Shown here one piece after another: positions 1 through 5,989 of a stretch of 5,989 bases of DNA. This DNA is from Burkholderiales bacterium. Lineage in GTDB: Bacteria > Pseudomonadota > Gammaproteobacteria > Burkholderiales > Burkholderiaceae_C. The position numbers were made by a program, and so were the translations under genes. Position 1 is the stretch's first letter. Each line of letters opens with the position of its first letter. A model generated the notes under the pieces. It was not told the origin of the DNA. It was given only the letters and a program-made list of their open reading frames with translations, and ran no database searches. Where the stretch lies: positions 1-5,989 of the forward strand of contig SYDB01000007.1 of the NCBI GenBank assembly GCA_005786815.1, given 5' to 3'.

Positions 1-689
1 CCATGATGATTATGTGGGGCGCGGCCATGGGGCCCACATGGAATCCCTGGCAAATCAGCATTGCCCCGCCGGATCTTTCATACGGATTGCGTTTCGCACC
101 CATGATGGAAGGGGGCCTATGGCAACTCATCACGGTGTGTGCCATTGGGGCTTTTGTTTCTTGGGCTTTGCGCGAAGTTGAGATTTGCCGCAAATTAGGC
201 ATGGGCCTGCATGTGCCTGTGGCGTTTGGCATGGCTATCTTGGCGTATGTGAGCTTGCAAGTGATACGCCCAGTTCTGATGGGTGCTTGGGGACATGCTT
301 TCCCCTACGGTATTTACAGCCACCTCGATTGGGTGAGCAATACCGCCTATCAGTATCTGCATTTCCACTACAACCCTTGGCACATGATTGCTGTGACCCT
401 TTTCTTTGCAACCGTGCTTGCGCTGTCTATGCATGGCGGCTTGGTTTTGTCTGCAACGAATCCTGGCAAAGGAGAGACTGTTAAATCGCCTGAGCATGAA
501 GATACTTTTTTCCGAGATCATATTGGTTACTCGGTAGGCACATTGGGTATTCACCGCCTGGGATTGTTCTTGGCACTCGCTGGTGTTTGGTTTGGCAACG
601 TCTGCATTGTGGTTAGCGGACCGTTTTGGACGGGTGCTTGGCCTGAGTGGTGGGGATGGTGGCTCAATATGCCGATTTGGCGCACTTGA
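1..689 (+). CDS. pufL: Photosynthetic reaction centre L subunit, 3' part (5' end outside window)
   Basis: This is the L subunit, an integral inner-membrane protein that with PufM binds the bacteriochlorophyll special pair, accessory pigments, quinones and iron. The frame is open to the left edge; the visible 228 residues correspond to residue 47 onward of the Rhodobacter sphaeroides L protein (alignment from memory), so most of helix A is missing and the ATG at base 3 is not the true start. Adding 46 to the window residue number gives Rhodobacter numbers. Visible ligands are H107 (L153, accessory bacteriochlorophyll), H122 (L168, hydrogen bond to the special pair), H127 (L173, special-pair ligand), and H144 and H184 (L190 and L230, iron). 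E166, D167 and S177 match the QB proton-path residues L212, L213 and L223. The C-terminus is tryptophan-rich and a few residues shorter than in Rhodobacter. pufM follows after 19 bases. Nothing looks broken. Confidence 0.97.
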   Translation, partial: MMIMWGAAMGPTWNPWQISIAPPDLSYGLRFAPMMEGGLWQLITVCAIGAFVSWALREVEICRKLGMGLHVPVAFGMAILAYVSLQVIRPVLMGAWGHAFPYGIYSHLDWVSNTAYQYLHFHYNPWHMIAVTLFFATVLALSMHGGLVLSATNPGKGETVKSPEHEDTFFRDHIGYSVGTLGIHRLGLFLALAGVWFGNVCIVVSGPFWTGAWPEWWGWWLNMPIWRT

Positions 690-708
690 TTAAAAAGAGG
701 AAATTGAA

Positions 709-1683
709 ATGGCTCAATATCAAAATCTTTTCACCTACGTGCAGCCAGTTGGGCCTTTGCACGATGGCGTGGAATTGCCCCGCGGGGATGACAAAAGGCT
801 AGGTACACCATTTTTGGTGCATCTGCTAGGCCGTATCGGCAATGCCCAAATCGGTCCTATTTATCTTGGAACGCTAGGTCTTGCTTCCTTGATTTTCGGC
901 ATCGCTGCGTTCAACATCATTGGCTTCAACATGTTGGCCTCTGTTGACTGGAACCCCATTCAGTTTGTGCGTCAGTTGTTTTGGTTGGCGCTGGAACCAC
1001 CAGCACCTGCATACGGTTTGAATATCCCGCCCCTTCAACAAGGCGGATGGTGGCTAATGGCTGGTTTCATGCTCACCACGTCCATATTGCTATGGTGGGC
1101 GCGCACTTATCGTCGCGCTCGTCAACTTGGCTTGGGTACACACGTAGCGTGGGCTTATGCTGCAGCCATCTGGTTGTTTCTGGTGTGTGGTTTTTTCCGC
1201 CCCGTCATGATGGGCAGCTGGTCTGAGGCGGTACCCTTTGGCATATTCCCCCATCTGGACTGGACGTCGGCAATTTCTCTGCGCTATGGCAATTTGTTTT
1301 ACAACCCCTTCCATGCCCTGTCGATCGTTTTTCTTTATGGATCAGTGCTGCTATTTGCTATGCACGGCGCCACCATTTTGGCGGTGACGCGATATGGCGG
1401 AGAGCGCGAGATTGAACAAATTGTGGACCGTGGTACGGCTTCTGAGCGTGCTGGCTTGTTCTGGCGTTGGACCATGGGCTTTAACGCCACCATGGAGTCT
1501 ATCCACCGTTGGGCTTGGTGGTTCGCAGTGCTTTGTCCTCTCGTGGGTGGTATTGGTATTTTGCTCACAGGTACTGTGGTGGACAACTGGTATCTCTGGT
1601 CCGCCAAACACCATGTTGTGCCAGCGTATCCCTTAGTTGGCCCAGTCGTGGTTGATCCTGCAATTTTGGGAGTTAAACCATGA
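709..1683 (+). CDS. pufM: Photosynthetic reaction centre M subunit
   Basis: This 324-residue protein is the partner of PufL in the membrane core of the type-II reaction centre, carrying the QA side. The start is ATG 709, preceded by AGAGGA (696-701) at 7 bases. Residue numbers match Rhodobacter M without offset: H182 (accessory bacteriochlorophyll), H202 (special pair), H219, E234 and H266 (iron), Y210 and L214 near the primary acceptors, and W252 at QA. The block from about 207 to 267, including the GGERE segment and [12 protein letters not shown], is highly characteristic of M and not L. There are five predicted membrane helices. The protein runs about 17 residues past the Rhodobacter length, ending in a proline- and valine-rich tail; such tails are usual in centres with a bound tetraheme cytochrome, which fits pufC next door. 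The stop overlaps the pufC start (ATGA, 1680-1683), which suggests translational coupling. Confidence 0.98.
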   Translation: MAQYQNLFTYVQPVGPLHDGVELPRGDDKRLGTPFLVHLLGRIGNAQIGPIYLGTLGLASLIFGIAAFNIIGFNMLASVDWNPIQFVRQLFWLALEPPAPAYGLNIPPLQQGGWWLMAGFMLTTSILLWWARTYRRARQLGLGTHVAWAYAAAIWLFLVCGFFRPVMMGSWSEAVPFGIFPHLDWTSAISLRYGNLFYNPFHALSIVFLYGSVLLFAMHGATILAVTRYGGEREIEQIVDRGTASERAGLFWRWTMGFNATMESIHRWAWWFAVLCPLVGGIGILLTGTVVDNWYLWSAKHHVVPAYPLVGPVVVDPAILGVKP

Positions 1684-2693
1684 AAATAATTTTTAAATTA
1701 GCGCTCTCTATTTGGGTCGCGTTCATACTTTCAGGCTGCGAACGACCGCCGATTGAAACTGTTCAAACGGGTTATCGCGGAACGGGTATGGAGCAAATCT
1801 ACAACCCGAGAACCTTGATCAAACAAGCTTCTTTGAATCAAGCGCCTGCTGCGCCAGATGCTGCGTCTGCAGACGGTCCTAAGGCCGGGCAGGTTTATCA
1901 AAACGTGAAGGTCTTGGGTGATTTGAGCGTTGGTCAATTCAATCGGCATATGGTCGCTATCACGCAATGGGTTGCACCTGATCAAGGCTGTGCGTACTGT
2001 CATAACGTCCAAAACTTCGCAGATGACGGCATGTACACCAAGGTGGTGGCTAGGCGCATGATCCAAATGACGCAAAAAGTCAACCAAGACTGGAAGCCTC
2101 ACGTGGCTGAAACGGGTGTGACTTGCTACACATGCCATCGTGGCAACAACATACCGACCCAAGTTTGGACTGAGCCAAAAGACCGTAAGTACGCGAATAG
2201 CTTGCTGGGTGATTTAGCAGGTCAAAACATCGCGACCAAAGAGGCGGGGCTGTCTTCATTGCCTTTTGATCCCTTTAGCCCTTACTTCAAAGACGCAGCG
2301 CCTATTCGGGTCAACGGTAATGAGGCGATGGCAGGTGTGGGTGCTAATGCCAACCGAGCATCACTCAAACAGACTGAGTACACGTACTCTCTGATGGTGC
2401 ACTGGTCCGAGTCTTTAGGGGTGAACTGTACGTATTGTCACAATACACGCAACTTCCAATCTTGGGAGAGACCGCAACGTGTGACTGCTTGGTATGGTAT
2501 TCGTATGGCGCGCGAGTTGAATAACGAGTACATCATCCCTCTCACCGATACCTTTCCACCCCACCGTTTAGGGCCTAAAGGCGACGTGGCCAAGGTCAAC
2601 TGCAGCACTTGTCACCAAGGTGCATACAAGCCACTTTATGGGGCGGCGATGGCCAAAGACTTTCCTGAACTACAGGTTTTAGCTAAGCCTTAA
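1680..2693 (+). CDS. pufC: Reaction-centre-bound tetraheme cytochrome c subunit (lipoprotein)
   Basis: PufC is the periplasmic tetraheme cytochrome that re-reduces the oxidised special pair. The 337-residue protein opens with a lipoprotein signal: a short basic and hydrophobic stretch, then LSGC with the lipidated cysteine at 20. Four CxxCH heme-binding sites are seen at 104-108 (CAYCH), 149-153 (CYTCH), 250-254 (CTYCH) and 308-312 (CSTCH). Spacing relative to the Blastochloris viridis cytochrome (from memory) points to axial ligands M91, M127 and M239 for hemes 1 to 3 and H141 for heme 4, so all four sites look complete. The two-plus-two arrangement reflects the family's internal duplication. 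The start ATG 1680 overlaps the pufM stop by 4 bases and has GGGAG (1668-1672) 7 bases upstream. A strong terminator follows, so pufC is the last gene of the puf unit proper. Confidence 0.97.
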   Translation: MKIIFKLALSIWVAFILSGCERPPIETVQTGYRGTGMEQIYNPRTLIKQASLNQAPAAPDAASADGPKAGQVYQNVKVLGDLSVGQFNRHMVAITQWVAPDQGCAYCHNVQNFADDGMYTKVVARRMIQMTQKVNQDWKPHVAETGVTCYTCHRGNNIPTQVWTEPKDRKYANSLLGDLAGQNIATKEAGLSSLPFDPFSPYFKDAAPIRVNGNEAMAGVGANANRASLKQTEYTYSLMVHWSESLGVNCTYCHNTRNFQSWERPQRVTAWYGIRMARELNNEYIIPLTDTFPPHRLGPKGDVAKVNCSTCHQGAYKPLYGAAMAKDFPELQVLAKP

Positions 2694-2707
2694 ACTCTGA
2701 AATTCAC

Positions 2708-2742
2708 AAGGCCTGCACCCCTTGCGGTACAGGCCTTTTTTT
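2708..2742 (+). terminator. Intrinsic (Rho-independent) terminator after pufC
   Basis: An 8-base-pair stem, AAGGCCTG (2708-2715) with CAGGCCTT (2730-2737), is followed directly by a run of seven T (2736-2742). Inside, ACC (2717-2719) can pair with GGT (2726-2728) across one C-A mismatch, extending the stem and leaving a six-base loop, CCTTGC. It begins 14 bases after the pufC stop, and the T-run ends 14 bases before the crtA ATG. It should reduce transcription from puf into crtA, and may also protect the 3' end of puf mRNA. How much readthrough occurs cannot be told from sequence. Confidence 0.9.
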
Positions 2743-2756
2743 ATGGAAACTCAGAC

Positions 2757-3467
2757 ATGATCGATGCACAACAAGCTAGCGCTGAGGACCAAACGGCTGT
2801 TATCTTGTTGGCCGATATTGCAGAAGCTTCTAGGCTGTGGGGTTGGTCGCGCATTGTGAGAGGTCCTCGGGCCTTGCGAGGCACTCCAGGTTTGCTATTT
2901 TCAAAAGTATTGGGAAGCGGCTTTGATGGCGGCTTTGACTTGCGACCTAGTCGATCACGTCAAGGCGTATTTGTATTGTTCGATTCATTTCAAAAGGCGC
3001 AAGATTTCATTACGCACTCCAAACTTGTCCGTGAATACCAAAATCGATCGGATGAATTTTGTTGGGCCACTCTTAAAACATTTTCATGTCGTGGCAGTTG
3101 GGACGGTATCAGCTTGCAAGTGAATGCCAAACCTCCTGAGAATGGACCTGTGGCAGCTTTAACAAGAGCTTCAATCAAGTATAACAAAGCGCCTGCTTTC
3201 TGGCAACATGCGCCGCCCTCACAAACGGCACTGGAAGGTGTGGATGGATGTCAGTTGGCTGTTGGCTTAGGTGAGGCACCTTTTTTTCGCCAAGCCACAT
3301 TTAGCATTTGGGATAGCGTGACAGATATGAACGCCTATGCAAGAACGGGTTCGCACTTAGTGGCGATCCAAGCAGCCCAACAACACGGATATTTTTCTGA
3401 ATCCATGTTTGCGCGTTTTGTACCTTTGAAAGTGCAAGGCCAATGGATGGGCAAGCTCTATGCATAA
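2757..3467 (+). CDS. crtA: Spheroidene monooxygenase
   Basis: CrtA inserts the keto group at C-2 of spheroidene (giving spheroidenone) and related acyclic carotenoids; the Rhodobacter enzyme is reported to be a heme protein. This copy has 236 residues, about the family's usual length. Recognisable family blocks are GLLFSK (45-50), GPVAALTRASIK (130-141), AFWQHAPPSQ (147-156), the GLGEAPFFRQATFSIWDS block (170-187), AYARTGSHLVAI (193-204) and the C-terminal MFARFVP (217-223). I see no signal peptide or membrane segment. The start ATG 2757 has only a weak ribosome site, GGAA (2745-2748), 8 bases upstream. No promoter fits between the terminator and this gene. Its last 8 bases overlap crtD, so crtA-crtD are likely translationally coupled. 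Identity rests on motif recognition and on the crtD and crtC neighbours. Confidence 0.92.
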   Translation: MIDAQQASAEDQTAVILLADIAEASRLWGWSRIVRGPRALRGTPGLLFSKVLGSGFDGGFDLRPSRSRQGVFVLFDSFQKAQDFITHSKLVREYQNRSDEFCWATLKTFSCRGSWDGISLQVNAKPPENGPVAALTRASIKYNKAPAFWQHAPPSQTALEGVDGCQLAVGLGEAPFFRQATFSIWDSVTDMNAYARTGSHLVAIQAAQQHGYFSESMFARFVPLKVQGQWMGKLYA

Positions 3468-5013
3468 ATCTATGCGAACACCTCGTGTAGCGGTGGTGGG
3501 CGCTGGCATTGGAGGCTTGGTCAGTGCATTGGTCTTAGCGCATCGCGGTTTGGATGTCACCTTGATTGAAAGCGCTAGCCAACCCGGTGGAAAAATTCGA
3601 CAAGTTCAAGTCGATGGTGTGGATGTAGATTCAGGTCCTACCGTCTTCACGATGCGATGGGTCTTAGACCAAATGCTCGAACCTTTAGGCATATCGCTAG
3701 AAGATGTGTTGCAAATGGAGCCCATTGGAACTCTCGCCCGACATGCCTGGGACGGTTGTTCGCAGACTTTAGATTTGTATTCGGACACAGCGCGTACGGC
3801 CGATGCCATCGCGCAATTTAGCAGCCCACAAGAGGCGCGCCGATTTCTAAATTTTTGTCAGCAAACCCGTGCCTTGTATGACACGTTAGAAAAACCTTAT
3901 ATACGCAGCGCGCGTCCAAGCCTCCTTAGTATGGGTAGCGATTTAGGTTTAAGTGGTTTGGCAACTTTGACTAGCTTGGGTCCATTTGCTAGTTTATGGC
4001 GCAGCTTAGGAAGATACTTTCACGATCCACGCCTACAACAACTGTTTGGACGCTATGCCACGTATTGCGGATCCTCTCCTTGGTCTGCGCCTGCAACACT
4101 CATGTTGGTCGCGCAAGTGGAGTTAGATGGTGTGTGGTCAGTGAAAGGCGGCATGTTTCAAGTGGCAGCTGTCTTGGCAAACTTAGGTGAAAAGCATGGT
4201 GTGCAATCACGCTATGGGGTCACGTGTTCCAAGATTCACATGCATTTGGGGCAGGTGAGTGGTGTAGAGCTTTCAACGGGTGAGCGAATAGAAGCGGACC
4301 ATGTGATTTTTAACGGAGATGTCGCTGCATTGGCTAACGGCATGCTGGGAGAAACCGTCAGCCATAGCGTGACGCCAGTTCAACCAAAGCAGCGATCACT
4401 CTCGGCATTTACTATGTCTATGCATGTGAAAACCAGTGGTTTTCCATTGGTGCGACACAACGTATTTTTCAACAAAGATTACCGAGCCGAGTTTGAAGAT
4501 ATTTTTCACAAACGCCAATTACCTTCGCAGGGCACTGTTTATGTTTGTGCACAAGATCGCAACGACAGCGGACTCACGCAGCCTGATTTAGAAAGAATTT
4601 TGTGCCTTGTTAATGCGCCCCCAGATGGCGATACCCATTCATTTAATTCATCGGAGATACAAGCATGCGAATCAAGCAGTATGGCGCTGATGCGCCGCTG
4701 TGGCTTGGAGATCGAAGCCTTGCCGCAGCAGGTGGTGCGAACCTTGCCTCAGGATTTTGCGCGTCTCTTTCCGGGCAGTGGGGGAGCCCTATACGGCCAA
4801 GCGACCCACGGTTGGCTGTCGGCCTTTCGGCGCCCGTCTTCGCGCAGCAAAGTGCCGGGCCTCTACACGGCGGGGGGCAGCGTTCATCCGGGGCCGGGCC
4901 TGCCGATGGCCGCCATGTCGGGTCGTTTGGCGGCCGCGACGCTGATGGAGGACCTCGGTTTGACCAGCAAGTCCAGCCGGGTGGTTATCTCTGGTGGTAT
5001 GTCGATGCGTTGA
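3460..5013 (+). CDS. crtD: Carotenoid C-3,4 desaturase (hydroxyneurosporene/methoxyneurosporene desaturase)
   Basis: CrtD is an FAD-dependent desaturase that adds the 3,4 double bond to 1-hydroxylated or methoxylated acyclic carotenoids, between the CrtC hydratase and CrtF methylase steps. The 517-residue protein has an N-terminal Rossmann fold, VVGAGIGG (12-19), with the ribose-binding acid E37, then PGGKIR (42-47). DSGPTVFTMRW (57-67) follows; the TMRW ending is typical of CrtD, where CrtI has a TDP-type ending. The C-terminal FAD-binding block is LYTAGGSVHPGPGLPMAAMSGR (468-489). ATG 3460 is chosen because GGATGG (3445-3450) lies 9 bases upstream; ATG 3472, just after the crtA stop, keeps the whole Rossmann motif but lacks a ribosome site. 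Codon use changes sharply from about 4675 to the end: roughly 78% G/C-ending codons in 4741-4980, against 46% in 3481-3720. That stretch coincides with the crtC overlap. Confidence 0.92.
   Translation: MHKSMRTPRVAVVGAGIGGLVSALVLAHRGLDVTLIESASQPGGKIRQVQVDGVDVDSGPTVFTMRWVLDQMLEPLGISLEDVLQMEPIGTLARHAWDGCSQTLDLYSDTARTADAIAQFSSPQEARRFLNFCQQTRALYDTLEKPYIRSARPSLLSMGSDLGLSGLATLTSLGPFASLWRSLGRYFHDPRLQQLFGRYATYCGSSPWSAPATLMLVAQVELDGVWSVKGGMFQVAAVLANLGEKHGVQSRYGVTCSKIHMHLGQVSGVELSTGERIEADHVIFNGDVAALANGMLGETVSHSVTPVQPKQRSLSAFTMSMHVKTSGFPLVRHNVFFNKDYRAEFEDIFHKRQLPSQGTVYVCAQDRNDSGLTQPDLERILCLVNAPPDGDTHSFNSSEIQACESSSMALMRRCGLEIEALPQQVVRTLPQDFARLFPGSGGALYGQATHGWLSAFRRPSSRSKVPGLYTAGGSVHPGPGLPMAAMSGRLAAATLMEDLGLTSKSSRVVISGGMSMR
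4652..4657 (+). promoter_or_regulatory. Ribosome-binding site for the long crtC start, inside crtD
   Basis: CGGAGA contains GGAG (4653-4656), 8 bases before ATG 4665. This is the best-placed Shine-Dalgarno near any possible crtC start, and it decides the start chosen here. The only other in-frame start candidates before the conserved CrtC region ends its first motif are TTG 4812 and TTG 5010. The first has no close purine-rich site and the second would remove conserved sequence. Confidence 0.6.
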
Positions 5014-5885
5014 GTGATGACGGCGAATATGGTTTGTCCATCATCGCTTTTGTGGGTAGCGTTTTTTCACCGTATTACGCTTTGGCAAGAAGTCTTCAAG
5101 GTGGCGTTGCTGATCCGGAAAATTTCTGCGCACTGAATGTGGCCTTGTATGGCAGGGGAGGGAAGCGTTGGACGATGACAGAGCGTGGTCGTGAGCAGAT
5201 TCAACGCAGCGCACACCAATTCAAAATTGGGCCCAGCAGTTTGCGATGGACTGGTGAAGAGTTGATCATCGATATCGATGAGATCAATGTGCCTTGGCCC
5301 AAACGTGTACGAGGACGCGTGACGGTTCGCCCAAAAGGGCTGTGTCGTTTTGTAACGGCCTTGGACAATGAGGGCCTGCATCGGTGGGGTCCTATTGCAC
5401 CTTGCTCAAGCATCAAAGTCGATATGGATAGTCCGCATATGAGTTGGCAAGGCCATGCCTATATGGACTCCAATGAAGGAGATGAACCGGTTGACAACGG
5501 GTTTTGGGATTGGGACTGGGCGCGTGCCGAAATGGCCAATGGCGATACCAGTGTGGTGTATGACGTGAGGCCTAAAAAAGGACCGGGGCGCATTGTGTCG
5601 CAGAGATTTTGTCCAGATGGAAGTCACACACCCTTTGAGGCACCTACACGCTACCCCTTACCCGCATCAGCATGGCGAATCAAGCGCGCCATGTGCAGCG
5701 AATCTAGCGCAGGGCCGCAGATTGTGAGCACCTTGGAGGACACACCGTTTTATGCCCGATCCTTGCTCAAAACAAGGCTCCTCGGAGAAGACCTCACAGC
5801 GGTGCACGAAACCTTGGATGTTCCAAGGTTGGTTTCATGGCCTGTGCGATTAATGTTGCCTTGGAAAATGCCAAGGCGGATTTGA
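4665..5885 (+). CDS. crtC: Carotenoid 1,2-hydratase (hydroxyneurosporene synthase)
   Basis: CrtC adds water across the C-1,2 double bond of neurosporene or lycopene, the step before CrtD and CrtF in spheroidene and spirilloxanthin synthesis. From ATG 4665 the protein has 406 residues (about 44 kDa), the size I recall for Rubrivivax CrtC and longer than the roughly 280-residue Rhodobacter enzymes. Family blocks are WWYVDALSDDG (110-120), IIAFVGSVFSPYYA (126-139), RWTMTERG (168-174 region), HRWGPIAPCS (239-248), GHAYMDSNEGDEP (263-275) and WDWDW (281-285). H239, W241, Y266 and D268 coincide by number with the residues I recall as essential in Rubrivivax CrtC. Residues 1-95 are encoded wholly within crtD in another frame, are rich in G, A, S and R, and match no domain I know. 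Homology is certain only from about residue 97 (base 4953). The product is sure; the start is moderately supported. Confidence 0.9.
   Translation: MRIKQYGADAPLWLGDRSLAAAGGANLASGFCASLSGQWGSPIRPSDPRLAVGLSAPVFAQQSAGPLHGGGQRSSGAGPADGRHVGSFGGRDADGGPRFDQQVQPGGYLWWYVDALSDDGEYGLSIIAFVGSVFSPYYALARSLQGGVADPENFCALNVALYGRGGKRWTMTERGREQIQRSAHQFKIGPSSLRWTGEELIIDIDEINVPWPKRVRGRVTVRPKGLCRFVTALDNEGLHRWGPIAPCSSIKVDMDSPHMSWQGHAYMDSNEGDEPVDNGFWDWDWARAEMANGDTSVVYDVRPKKGPGRIVSQRFCPDGSHTPFEAPTRYPLPASAWRIKRAMCSESSAGPQIVSTLEDTPFYARSLLKTRLLGEDLTAVHETLDVPRLVSWPVRLMLPWKMPRRI
5810..5877 (+). other. Two successive hairpins sharing the CCTTGG/CCAAGG arm at the end of crtC
   Basis: The last 80 bases of crtC contain two perfect inverted repeats. 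The first is a 9-base-pair stem, 5810-5818 with 5822-5830, closing a 3-base loop. The second is a 7-base-pair stem, GCCTTGG (5858-5864) with CCAAGGC (5871-5877), closing the loop AAAATG. Both use CCTTGG/CCAAGG arms. A weaker related hairpin, CCTTG/CAAGG with a 7-base loop, lies at 5761-5777. No T-run follows the second stem on either strand, so neither is a standard intrinsic terminator. They may stabilise the mRNA 3' end, or be chance within coding sequence. Confidence 0.45.
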
Positions 5886-5899
5886 TAAAAAGCAGCCGA

Positions 5900-5989
5900 C
5901 TATTTAGCTGTAAATGTCTTGAGCAATGTCAAGACGTCTTGCGGATTATTAGAAATGACATCAGCGCCAAACATATCCGCTGTGACATC
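5900..5989 (-). CDS. C-terminal end of an unidentified protein, convergent with crtC (continues past the window)
   Basis: On the - strand an open frame enters from the right edge and ends at TAG (complement of 5900-5902), giving 29 residues that end in VLTLLKTFTAK and include FGADVISNNPQD. It stops 14 bases from the crtC stop, so the two genes converge. The ending GADxxxNxxxDVLxLL resembles the last strand and helix of a Rossmann-like domain. One candidate by context is the C-terminus of a B12-binding regulator of the PpaA/AerR type, which occurs in photosynthesis clusters, but 29 residues cannot establish this. No terminator with a T-run is visible in the short gap. Confidence 0.55.
   Translation of the reverse strand, partial: DVTADMFGADVISNNPQDVLTLLKTFTAK

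Noticed and set aside
1731..2162. A 143-codon open frame on the - strand opposite pufC
   Set aside because: It lies fully antisense to a gene with all heme motifs intact, has no recognisable domain or ribosome site, and reads as a shadow of pufC codon use.
2432..2446. Inverted repeat GTATTG-TCA-CAATAC inside pufC, as a possible operator
   Set aside because: It falls across the codons of the third heme-binding motif, far from any start, and a 6-base arm is short enough to be chance.
2609..2640. A possible promoter (TTGTCA) and a possible PpsR/CrtJ site (TGT...ACA) at the end of pufC for crtA
   Set aside because: The best -10-like hexamer is poorly matched or wrongly spaced, and the TGT to ACA gap is 13 bases rather than the required 12.
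2743..2760. A five-codon mini-frame (ATG to TGA) whose stop overlaps the crtA start as ATGA, suggesting a coupled leader peptide
   Set aside because: Its ATG follows directly after the terminator T-run with no ribosome site, and the GGAA within it is better read as the crtA site. Chance is the simpler explanation.
4700..4945. A third open frame (81 codons, + strand) inside the crtD/crtC overlap
   Set aside because: It is arginine- and cysteine-rich with no recognisable motif, and is expected from the G/C-rich composition, which removes stops in all frames.
5916..5940. Hairpin GTCTTGA/TCAAGAC with an adjoining palindrome AAGACGTCTT, as a terminator for crtC or the convergent gene
   Set aside because: No T-run follows on either strand, and it lies within the coding end of the - strand gene.

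Overview
This window is part of the photosynthesis gene cluster of an anoxygenic phototroph. The contents are the 3' part of pufL, complete pufM and pufC, and then the carotenoid genes crtA, crtD and crtC, all on the + strand. The last 90 bases hold the C-terminal end of an unidentified gene on the - strand, which converges on crtC. The order pufL-M-C then crtA-D-C, the four-heme reaction-centre cytochrome and the spheroidene-type carotenoid genes fit a betaproteobacterium of the Burkholderiales with a Rubrivivax-like cluster. Base composition is only moderate (crtD wobble positions are about 46% G/C in its first part), so a high-GC Rubrivivax itself is unlikely. A Limnohabitans-, Rhodoferax- or Polynucleobacter-like aerobic or facultative phototroph is a better guess. 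The genus is inference.

Bases 1-2693 encode the photochemical reaction centre: the L subunit (first 46 or so residues missing), the M subunit and the tetraheme lipoprotein PufC. All the bacteriochlorophyll, iron and heme ligands I could check are present, so the centre looks functional. pufM and pufC overlap by 4 bases. A strong intrinsic terminator (2708-2742) follows pufC.

Bases 2757-5885 encode three enzymes that convert acyclic carotenoids: spheroidene monooxygenase (CrtA), the C-3,4 desaturase (CrtD) and the 1,2-hydratase (CrtC). crtA and crtD overlap by 8 bases. The terminator leaves almost no room for a promoter before crtA, so crtADC probably depends on readthrough from puf or on a promoter inside pufC. 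Together these genes tie the pigment made (spheroidene, spheroidenone or spirilloxanthin series) to reaction-centre expression.

The most notable signal is at the crtD/crtC junction. The best start for crtC, an ATG at 4665 with a good Shine-Dalgarno, lies 349 bases inside crtD in another frame. From that start, four residues I recall as essential in Rubrivivax CrtC fall at the same numbers. The overlap coincides almost exactly with an abrupt G/C-rich patch in crtD. I found no sign of a wholly new system: no mobile element, CRISPR array or RNA gene was seen.
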